This document shows positions 57,592-64,000 of a stretch of DNA of 64,000 bases, piece after piece (position 1 is the first letter of the stretch; the number at the start of each line of letters is the position of its first letter). The translations under genes were made by a program, and so were the position numbers. This stretch comes from Chloroflexota bacterium (GTDB lineage Bacteria; Chloroflexota; Anaerolineae; Anaerolineales; Villigracilaceae), in assembly GCA_013388685.1 (NCBI GenBank), contig JACAET010000057.1, positions 1-64,000 on the forward strand, in the 5' to 3' direction. Below the pieces are notes generated by a model that saw only the letters and a program-made list of their open reading frames with translations, was not told the DNA's origin and did no database searches.

Positions 57592-59172
57592 TCAGTCTTC
57601 CAATTGCGGTGCGGGGTCATTCTTAGTGTAGTTCATCATGATGACGAACAACACCGCCATGGCAAGATACCCAATAACGGGACCCCAGTTGGCGTTGAAG
57701 GACGGGTCGGTAAAGTTGAAGGGACCGCTGGGGAAGAAACGTAATTGAGCGCTGTGGATGAAGCCAACCCAGGCGCAAGCGGCGCCGAAGAGGGTGTAGC
57801 CGATGGCGCCTTTCCAGTTGCGGTCAATGACATAGGCGACGATTGCGCCGAGGATCATGCCGACCAGAATCGAACCTGCGCCGAGGACAGTCATACCGCC
57901 ATACGAGACGCCCGCCCCTGCAAGGGCTTCCACGCCGAGAGTGGCGGCGTTCGTACCCGCCGCGCCCAGCGCGTTGTTGACCTGCGTGGTGACATAGTCC
58001 GCGATCCATGGGACGATGGCGATGGCAACCGCAGGAGCGTGGCGGCGCGGGCTGGCGTTGAATGCCTGCGAGGTAATCAACATGCCGATGTAAACCAGAA
58101 TGGGCAGAATTGCCATGACCGGGATGATGGCAGAGAGAATTCCGAGCAAGCCCAGCACGCCAAGCAGGAACATGGTCACACCGGTCAGCCAGGAATACCC
58201 GACGCGCGAACCGACCGACTTCCAGCCGGGATGACCGATGTAGATCAGGGTGGGGAAGGGGGAGCCGAAGAGCGAGGCAACCGCCGTTCCGCCTGCTGCG
58301 GCGAGCATGGCTTCGCGGGTATCGTAATTGTCACCGCCTGCCATGGCGGATTCCACGTTATTCAGCGATTCCAGAAACAGGTAGATCGCCAGCGGGATGG
58401 CGGTCACCAGATACGGCGCCACGCGCGGGAGTCCTGCCAGCAAAATCTGGATTTGCGGTATCGGGATTGCGATAGACGCGTTCGCGACCGCTTCAGTTAA
58501 TGTACCAATCTTCATGTAGCCCGACGCCCAGCCGAAGATGACACCGAGGATCACCGCCACCAGCCCTGCCGGGATCTTGCCCGGGAATTGCACATTGGCA
58601 AGCCAGCCGACGAAGATGATGCCGAAGGACACCATGCTCAGCCAGGCCACATTCCATGCGCTGAACGCCGCGCCCATGGCAATATAGGTAATGGCGACAC
58701 CCGCCAGTGTTCCCAGCATGGCGGCGCGCGGGGTCAACCTCTGCATGGTGGGACCGACAAAGGCGCCGATGGTTGCCACAATGGCATGGACGAAACACCA
58801 TGCTACCCCGACGCTCCAGATCAGGTTGAAGTCCGCGCCGCCGAGTTTGAGCGGCAACATGATCGCAAACGTGACAAGGAAATAATGCGGCACCGAGATG
58901 CCATAGGGGACGGCGGTCACATCATCGCGCCCTTCTTTCTTCCCCAGTTTGTATGCCATGTAGGCAAAGTAGATATTGCCAACCGCCAGCGATAACACCA
59001 AGCCTGGCACGATCCGTCCGAACAGGATTTCCTTGGGGAAGCCAATGACAAACTGCATCAACGAAACTGCCACCAGTGTATTGGTAATGCTGTTGGTGCA
59101 CAGCCCGAAGAAGCCGTTCAAGTCGCCGGCCACCCATAAGTTGGGGCTTGCCATTCCTTTTGCTGTACTCAT
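57592..59172 (-). CDS. NCS2-type xanthine/uracil/purine permease A
   Basis: The 526-residue protein has 12-14 hydrophobic segments in the NCS2 (AzgA-like) arrangement, with N-terminal W-V-A-G-D-L-N-G-F-F-G-L, V-T-A-V-P-Y-G-I-S and the conserved central E-S-L-N-N-V-E-S-A. It would take up a nucleobase or related ureide with protons. Start at 59172 (ATG at spacing 7 from AGAGGAGA). It is the second of two adjacent permeases; the substrate is presumably the compound degraded by the operon. Confidence 0.85.
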   Translation of the reverse strand: MSTAKGMASPNLWVAGDLNGFFGLCTNSITNTLVAVSLMQFVIGFPKEILFGRIVPGLVLSLAVGNIYFAYMAYKLGKKEGRDDVTAVPYGISVPHYFLVTFAIMLPLKLGGADFNLIWSVGVAWCFVHAIVATIGAFVGPTMQRLTPRAAMLGTLAGVAITYIAMGAAFSAWNVAWLSMVSFGIIFVGWLANVQFPGKIPAGLVAVILGVIFGWASGYMKIGTLTEAVANASIAIPIPQIQILLAGLPRVAPYLVTAIPLAIYLFLESLNNVESAMAGGDNYDTREAMLAAAGGTAVASLFGSPFPTLIYIGHPGWKSVGSRVGYSWLTGVTMFLLGVLGLLGILSAIIPVMAILPILVYIGMLITSQAFNASPRRHAPAVAIAIVPWIADYVTTQVNNALGAAGTNAATLGVEALAGAGVSYGGMTVLGAGSILVGMILGAIVAYVIDRNWKGAIGYTLFGAACAWVGFIHSAQLRFFPSGPFNFTDPSFNANWGPVIGYLAMAVLFVIMMNYTKNDPAPQLED

Positions 59173-59234
59173 CTTCATTCTCCTCTTTACGTTTTTTTGA
59201 TCGAATTCACCCTACAATAGGGGAAACTCCACAT

Positions 59235-60806
59235 TTAGCCTGCCTCCGGCAAATGATTCTTGTCGTAGGGCAGGTAAGTGAATCCATAACAAAGTGCGGC
59301 AAGCAGAAGATAGCCGACCGTGATGGCAGTGGGGAGTCCGTTCGCGCCAAACTGCACCTGCTCGGCGTGCATGAAGCCAAAGTAGGAAAGCACGGCTCCC
59401 GCCAGCGCATACCCCGCAGCCAGTTTGGGTTTGCGATCCAGCAGGAAAACCGCGATGGCGCCGAGGACAAGCCCGCTCAGGATGGCTCCGCCTCCAAGTT
59501 TGGTCATGCCGTCATACAGCACTCCATTGGCGGTCAACGCGTCCATGACGTCTCTTGCGCTTGCTCCCGCCGCAGTAAGCGCTCCATCCACCTGACTCTT
59601 TCCCCACGCCGCGAAATGCGGAACCAGCGCCAGTACAATTGCAGGTGCATGATGACGAGGGGTCGCCTGGAATGCCTGCGCTCCGATCAATGCGCCAATG
59701 TAAAGCAGGATCGGCAGGATCGCCACCAACGGAATGAGGTTGAGCAATACAGGCACGATGTTCAGCAGGGTAACGGTAATTACGAGGACGCCTGTAGCCA
59801 GCGAGTACCCGATGCGCCCGCCGACCGCCTTCCAGCCGGGATGCCCGATATAGACCGCGTTCGGGAAGGGACTGCCGAGGACCGTGCCGATGATGCTGTT
59901 GAAACCGTCCACGAACAGCACTTCGCGCACGTTATACTCGTCGCCTGCGGCGGAGGCGCTTTCCACGTTATCCATGGCTTCGATGAAGTCGTAGACTCCG
60001 AAGGGAATTGCTGTCACCAACAGAGGGGCGATATTCTTGAAACCTGCGATCAGGTTGCTCAGTTGCGGGACGGGAAGCGCAATCCCCAGCGTCCCGAACG
60101 ATTCACGTAATGCCGCAGGGTCCATCACGGGTGCCCAGCCGAAGAGGGTCGCCCCCCATGCCATCACTGTACCGACAGAAATCGCCACCAGACCCGCCGG
60201 CACCTTCCACGGGAAACTTACGCCTGCGAACCAGCCGCCCAGCACAATCGCCAGACAGACCAGTCCGATCCACGGATAGGGTGACAGGATTTGCATGGCG
60301 GGACGAATCGAAATGAAGGCAATCGAAACGCCTGCCAGTGTGCCAAGCAGCGCGGCGCGCGGCGTCAACTTTCGGATGTAGGGGGCAAAGAACGCGCCGC
60401 TCAAGTTTACAAGTCCCTCAATGAACGCCCACGCCAGCCCCACCTGCCAGGCGAGGATGGGGTCGCCGGTGGCGATTTTGACCGGTAACATGATCACCAG
60501 CACGACAATGAACATGTGAGGAACGCTCGGACCCGCCGGCAGGGCAGTGACATCGGTACGGTTTTCCTTGAGCGCCAGTCGGCGCGCCATGAAGCCGTAG
60601 TAGATATTGCTCAGGAACAGCATTAAACCCACGGCTGGCACCACGCGCCCGAACACAACCTCTCCCGGCATCTGCACAACGCCCAGCAGTAAGCCGGAAA
60701 GAACCAAGATATTCAACAGGCTGTTCGTCCCCAGACCGAAAAAGCCATTCCAATCGCCTGGTACCCAAAAGGGGACCTTCAAAGAACTCTCGGTGTTTTT
60801 TGTCAT
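59235..60806 (-). CDS. NCS2-type permease B
   Basis: The 523-residue paralogue of the next gene has the same length and topology: W-V-P-G-D-W-N-G-F-F-G-L, V-T-A-L-P-A-G-P-S, E-A-M-D-N-V-E-S-A and I-G-H-P-G-W-K-A-V-G. Differences in the first motif (A-L-P-A-G-P versus A-V-P-Y-G-I) suggest different substrates. The ATG follows AAGGAGG. The tandem pair arose by duplication. Confidence 0.85.
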   Translation of the reverse strand: MTKNTESSLKVPFWVPGDWNGFFGLGTNSLLNILVLSGLLLGVVQMPGEVVFGRVVPAVGLMLFLSNIYYGFMARRLALKENRTDVTALPAGPSVPHMFIVVLVIMLPVKIATGDPILAWQVGLAWAFIEGLVNLSGAFFAPYIRKLTPRAALLGTLAGVSIAFISIRPAMQILSPYPWIGLVCLAIVLGGWFAGVSFPWKVPAGLVAISVGTVMAWGATLFGWAPVMDPAALRESFGTLGIALPVPQLSNLIAGFKNIAPLLVTAIPFGVYDFIEAMDNVESASAAGDEYNVREVLFVDGFNSIIGTVLGSPFPNAVYIGHPGWKAVGGRIGYSLATGVLVITVTLLNIVPVLLNLIPLVAILPILLYIGALIGAQAFQATPRHHAPAIVLALVPHFAAWGKSQVDGALTAAGASARDVMDALTANGVLYDGMTKLGGGAILSGLVLGAIAVFLLDRKPKLAAGYALAGAVLSYFGFMHAEQVQFGANGLPTAITVGYLLLAALCYGFTYLPYDKNHLPEAG

Positions 60807-60850
60807 TGAATTGACCTCCTTCGATAAAGGATGGTCTTGCAGAAATAGAT

Positions 60851-61537
60851 TTAGGATCCTGTCGAGGCTTTCTCCAGCCCTTTCACCACCTTATCCGAAT
60901 CACTGACCCAACCAAAGATACCGCCTTGCGCCTTGATCATTTCCAATGCCACGCGTTTGAATTCGGGGAAGTAGGAGGCGGTGCAATCCGCGGGGACGAG
61001 GGCGTCGAATCCGCGATCATTTGCCTCGCGGACGGTGGTATGCACACAGACCTCCGTGGTCACGCCACACACAATCAGCTTTTTAATGTTGCGATTTCGC
61101 AAAATACCCAGCAGGTCGGTCTCATAGAACGCTCCCTTGCCGGGTTTATCCACCACGGGTTCGCCTTTGATGGGATACAGTTCCGGGATGATGTCGTGAC
61201 CGGGTTCGCCGCGTACGAGGATGCGCCCCATCGGTCCCACATCGCCGATTTTCAAGGTCGGATTCCCTCGATCCCTCTTGGCAGGCTGAAGGTCGGAAAG
61301 GTCCGGGCGATGTCCCTCGCGGGTGTGGATCACAAACATGCCGACCTTGCGCGCCGTCTCGAGCAAATCCTTGCATGGTTCGATGGAACTGCGCAGTAAC
61401 GAAACGTCATTCCCCAGCGTTTCGCCGAATCCGCCTGGCTCGACAAAGTCGCGCTGCATGTCAATCATGATCAACGCGGTGGAATCGAGATCGAACTCGA
61501 AATCATAGGGTTCAGCCTGAATGGTACCTTTTCGCAT
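60851..61537 (-). CDS. Isochorismatase-fold cysteine hydrolase, biuret-/ureidoacrylate-hydrolase-like
   Basis: The 228-residue protein has the triad of this fold: Asp26 (I-D-M-Q-R-D-F), Lys131 (V-V-D-K-P-G-K-G) and Cys164 (G-V-T-T-E-V-C-V). E-P-G-G-F-G-E-x-L-G-N-D-V-S and [13 protein letters not shown] resemble what I recall of biuret hydrolase (BiuH), and a lesser resemblance to ureidoacrylate hydrolase (RutB). It would split an amide of a small ureide, releasing ammonia. GGAGG precedes the ATG. Placed first after the regulator gene in an operon that ends with carbamoyl-phosphate use. Confidence 0.85.
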   Translation of the reverse strand: MRKGTIQAEPYDFEFDLDSTALIMIDMQRDFVEPGGFGETLGNDVSLLRSSIEPCKDLLETARKVGMFVIHTREGHRPDLSDLQPAKRDRGNPTLKIGDVGPMGRILVRGEPGHDIIPELYPIKGEPVVDKPGKGAFYETDLLGILRNRNIKKLIVCGVTTEVCVHTTVREANDRGFDALVPADCTASYFPEFKRVALEMIKAQGGIFGWVSDSDKVVKGLEKASTGS

Positions 61538-61561
61538 GTATGCCTCCGTTTATTAAAACAA

Positions 61562-62251
61562 TCAGGCGCCGGCTTTCGAGCCCATATAAGCCCGTGCCAG
61601 CGCCTCCTTGATCGCGTGTTCCACGTTCTTGCGCCCCTCCTCAATGTTGAGTTGAAGGGCTTCACGCGCACAGTCCACGTTCCTTTCCCTGATGCAGTCG
61701 AGTATTCTGAGATGTTGTTCGCAAGTCTCGCGCAATCGTTCGGTGGAGGTAATATCCGTCACCCGGATAAAGTGCAGGCGTTCGTCAATGGATCGGATCT
61801 GGTCGAGGAGTGTCCGGTTTCCCGTCCACCTGGCGAGCCTTTCATGGAAATCCTCATCCAGTTTGGCGAAATCCGATGAATTCGTGATTGAGGTTTTTTG
61901 CAGGTCCTGCCATGTGTGATACAGTTCCTGCCAATCCTCTTCGGGGTATTCGCTTTGGGTGAGCCGTTCGATCACAAAAGTTTCAAGCGCCAACCTGACA
62001 TCATACAGTTCATGAATTTCCTGCATATCCAGTTGCTTGACGCTGTACCCTTTATGAGGCGTTTTGTCCACCAGTTTGTTTTCCACCAGCATGCGGAGCG
62101 CTTCCCGTACCGGACTGCGGCTGACCCCGAATTCCTCGCACAGTCCCTCCTCGGTAAAGCGATGTCCAGGGGCATATTCCCAGCGAATGATGCGTTCCTT
62201 GAGAACCGAAAAGACGTCTGTGCTCAGGTTGGGTGAATGTTGTTCTTTCAT
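61562..62251 (-). CDS. GntR family regulator, FadR (FCD) subfamily
   Basis: The 229-residue protein has an N-terminal winged helix (F-T-E-E-G-L-C-E-E-F-G-V-S-R-S-P-V-R-E-A-L, about 32-52) and a helical FCD effector domain (about 85-215) with the usual D-x-x-F-H and H-x-x-I/L metal-ligand positions (D-E-D-F-H; C-E-Q-H). It is the first gene of the catabolic operon, transcribed leftwards, with two GTATAC operators over its own promoter. It probably represses the operon until a degradation substrate binds. Confidence 0.92.
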   Translation of the reverse strand: MKEQHSPNLSTDVFSVLKERIIRWEYAPGHRFTEEGLCEEFGVSRSPVREALRMLVENKLVDKTPHKGYSVKQLDMQEIHELYDVRLALETFVIERLTQSEYPEEDWQELYHTWQDLQKTSITNSSDFAKLDEDFHERLARWTGNRTLLDQIRSIDERLHFIRVTDITSTERLRETCEQHLRILDCIRERNVDCAREALQLNIEEGRKNVEHAIKEALARAYMGSKAGA

Positions 62252-62254
62252 GGG

Positions 62255-62268
62255 AGTACCTTGGTACT
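62255..62268. promoter_or_regulatory. AGTACC-TT-GGTACT inverted repeat at the GntR start
   Basis: Two six-base arms flank TT and overlap the AAGG ribosome binding site of the gntR gene. It could be an extra operator half or a translational control element; no further support. Confidence 0.35.
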
Positions 62269-62282
62269 AGAAGTGCGTCCAT

Positions 62283-62310
62283 ATTGTATACAATTTTGTA
62301 TACCTGTCAA
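62283..62310 (-). promoter_or_regulatory. Promoter of the GntR operon with tandem GTATAC operators
   Basis: Minus-strand TTGACA (62310-62305), a 16-base spacer and TACAAT (62288-62283). ATTGTATACAAT (62283-62294) is a perfect palindrome, and a second TTGTATAC lies at 62296-62303, so regulator binding would cover the promoter. Start of the transcript is near 62276. Confidence 0.75.
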
Positions 62311-62553
62311 GGGATGAGTTATCTCCGCCAATTGAAGAATGTTCGATCCAGCGCCCCCATTGCCGCAGGTGTGGGAAATTGTGATTTGAGCATCCCCGGC
62401 TGAGCAGATTGAAACAGCCAGGGACTGATTACGCTCTGGTTCGACCTGTGTGACTTGTCCTACAGCCCCTCGAATCGTTAACCTCAGATTTACCCTGCAG
62501 ACACGCTGCCGATTCACACGGAGGCAGGGTCTGCATTCCAATGCCCGTGATCA
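62311..62553. other. Spacer between topA and the GntR promoter without recognisable gene
   Basis: About 240 bases. A minus-strand open frame from 62541 spans it but has no ribosome binding site, no recognisable domain and runs into the GntR promoter. No terminator for topA with a clear T-run was found. Confidence 0.45.
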
Positions 62554-64000
62554 TCACATCTCCGCCGATTCAGGGACGATTTCCTCCAGCCGGAAAACTT
62601 CAGAACAATTCGAACATTGCGCTTCGCGCTTGCTGACATACACCAGCAAACCGCCGCATTTCGGGCAGGGTTGTTTGAGCGGACGCTTCCACGAGGTGAA
62701 GTCGCAGTTCGGATAATTGGCACAGCCGTAGAACGTGCGACCTTTGCGCGTCTTCTTCTCGACGAGATCGCCGCCGTCCTTTGGGCAGGCAATGCCGATC
62801 GTTTCGAGCCAGGGTTCAGTATAACGGCAGGTCGGAAAGTTCGCACACGAAATGAACTTGCCAAAACGCCCGTAACGGATCACCAATTCACCGCCATCAT
62901 CGGGACAGAGGCGCCCAATCTTCTCCGGCTCGCTCTTGGTGGTGGGCATTTCCGCCTGTGCCCTTTTCAGATCTTCCAGAAACGGATGATAGAACTCGTG
63001 GATCACTTCGGTCCATTCGGCCTGACCGTTGGCGATCATATCGAGATCTTCCTCCATGCGGGCGGTGAATTGATAATCCACAATATCCGAGAAATACTTC
63101 ACCATCAGATCATTGACCTGCATGCCGATTTCGGTTGGGACGAGGCGCTTGTCCTCGCGCACCACATAACCCCGTTGTTGAATCGTCGAAATCGTCGGCG
63201 CATACGTGGAGGGACGCCCAATGCCATCCTCCTCAAGAGCCTTGACAAGCGACGCCTCTGTATAACGCGGCGGCGGCTGCGTAAAATGCTGTTCGGGAAT
63301 GAGGCGCATCAATTCCTGCCTTTGTCCTTCTGCCACCCCATCGGGGATCTTGACATCTTCCTCTTCCTCATCCTTCACATCTTCGCTTTTGGCTTCCTCG
63401 TACACAACCAAGAAACCCGCAAATTTCACAACCGAATGAGAGGCGCGCAACAGGTACTCATGACCGGTGGATTTGCCCGTCACTTCCACCTGCAACGTGT
63501 CGTAGACCGCCGCTTCCATTTGCGAAGCAACGAACCTCTGCCAGATCAGATTATAGAGTTTGAACATCGCAGGTTCGAGGAACGGCTTGACCTGCTCGGG
63601 CGTGCGCATGACCGAGGTCGGGCGAATCGCCTCATGCGCCTCCTGTGCGTTGGCAGAACGTTTGCGGTATTGCGGCGGTTCTGCGGGCAAAAAGTTCGCA
63701 CCGTATTTTCCCTGAATATATGCCCGCGCTTCCTTCTGCGCCAGTTCGGAAACGTTGGTCGAGTCGGTACGCATGTAGGTGATCAGACCTGTCGTACCGC
63801 CATTGCCGACCTCCTGCCCCTCATACAGCCCTTGCGCCAGCGCCATCGTACGTTTTGCTGTGAAGCCGAGTTTGAGCGAGGCTTCCTGCTGTAAAGTCGA
63901 GGTGGTGAAAGGCGCCAGCGGTTTGCGTCTGCGTTCGCCGCGCTTGACCTTGGTGATCGCGTACGCGGCGGTTTCCATGTCTGCCAGAATCCCCTTGACC
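62554..64000 (-). CDS. topA: DNA topoisomerase I, C-terminal part (cut by window edge)
   Basis: About 481 codons of a type IA topoisomerase are visible; the N-terminal Toprim domain is outside the window. The catalytic tyrosine is in G-L-I-T-Y-M-R-T-D-S-T. After the core come three zinc-finger-like modules (about from 350: C-P-D-D-G-G...C-A-N-F-P-T-C, C-P-K-D-G-G...C-A-N-Y-P-N-C, and C-P-K-C-G-G...C-S-N-C) that bind DNA. It relaxes negative supercoils. An acidic insertion (D-V-K-D-E-E-E-E-D-V) interrupts the core near the middle, as in other members of this lineage. Confidence 0.95.
   Translation of the reverse strand, partial: VKGILADMETAAYAITKVKRGERRRKPLAPFTTSTLQQEASLKLGFTAKRTMALAQGLYEGQEVGNGGTTGLITYMRTDSTNVSELAQKEARAYIQGKYGANFLPAEPPQYRKRSANAQEAHEAIRPTSVMRTPEQVKPFLEPAMFKLYNLIWQRFVASQMEAAVYDTLQVEVTGKSTGHEYLLRASHSVVKFAGFLVVYEEAKSEDVKDEEEEDVKIPDGVAEGQRQELMRLIPEQHFTQPPPRYTEASLVKALEEDGIGRPSTYAPTISTIQQRGYVVREDKRLVPTEIGMQVNDLMVKYFSDIVDYQFTARMEEDLDMIANGQAEWTEVIHEFYHPFLEDLKRAQAEMPTTKSEPEKIGRLCPDDGGELVIRYGRFGKFISCANFPTCRYTEPWLETIGIACPKDGGDLVEKKTRKGRTFYGCANYPNCDFTSWKRPLKQPCPKCGGLLVYVSKREAQCSNCSEVFRLEEIVPESAEM

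Noticed and set aside
62248..62541. 97-codon minus-strand frame upstream of gntR
   Set aside because: It covers the GntR promoter and operators, has no ribosome binding site and no family features.
1..64000. CRISPR array, prophage or transposon
   Set aside because: No regularly spaced direct repeats, integrase, transposase or phage structural gene was seen; the repeats are single hairpins in different spacers.

Overview
The window reads as a chromosomal segment of a Gram-negative-like or monoderm member of the Chloroflexota, most likely class Anaerolineae. This is an inference. It rests on the short IF-2, the tandem ThyX protein, Pro/Thr-rich lipoprotein linkers, the Aap-type amino-acid transporter, very many short palindromic intergenic repeats and roughly 55-58 % G+C. 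No transposase, integrase, phage gene, CRISPR array or rRNA is visible. Two tRNA genes are present.

Layout. 1-6.9 kb: a truncated TetR regulator, an MFS exporter, an M24 peptidase and a four-gene Na+-pumping methylmalonyl-CoA decarboxylase (mmdADCB). 6.9-16 kb, minus strand: the information-processing operon nusA-ylxR-infB-rbfA-nrnA-truB-ribF followed by a tandem-domain ThyX. 16-19.7 kb: a SAM methyltransferase, a Crp/Fnr regulator with a palindromic site in front of a DUF2892 gene, a thioredoxin-DUF2892 fusion and an S1-domain protein. 19.7-26.5 kb, minus strand: ftsY, prfB (with programmed +1 frameshift) and then a Dlt-like acylation cassette made of a 42-residue membrane microprotein, an MBOAT acyltransferase, an SGNH protein, an acyl carrier protein and a fatty-acyl-AMP-ligase-like enzyme. 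26.6-33 kb: thioredoxin, two paralogous lipoproteins and the amino-acid transporter aapJQMP. 33-48 kb: cupredoxin lipoprotein, rRNA methyltransferase, VKOR, MoeA, Rel, YbaK, a G5/3D wall protein, LytR-CpsA-Psr, KsgA, an SGNH-SUMF1 lipoprotein, a glycosyltransferase and a roadblock/V4R/response-regulator module. 48-52.5 kb: tRNA-Asp, a membrane protein of unknown function, GreA, dGTPase, tRNA-Leu and a TIGR02206 membrane protein. 52.5-62.3 kb, minus strand: a GntR-controlled catabolic operon with a cysteine hydrolase, two NCS2 permeases, AllH/AllF/AllG-like oxamate carbamoyltransferase subunits and carbamate kinase. The window ends inside topA.

How the parts work together. Two energy-conserving catabolic modules stand out: the biotin-dependent Na+ pump and the carbamoyl-phosphate-forming operon, whose final step would yield ATP through carbamate kinase. 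The most novel-looking system is the Dlt-like cassette. An ACP and an acyl-AMP ligase would load an acyl group in the cytoplasm, MBOAT would move it across the membrane, and a microprotein ending in W-I-Y-Q-G-F (compare the F-I-Y-N-E-F end of DltX) together with an extracellular SGNH protein would pass it to an envelope polymer.

At least five genes have a -10 hexamer placed so that transcription would start at or within a few bases of the start codon, which suggests frequent leaderless mRNAs. Palindromic repeats of several families lie between genes, and at two places they contribute in-frame coding sequence (thyX and allH).
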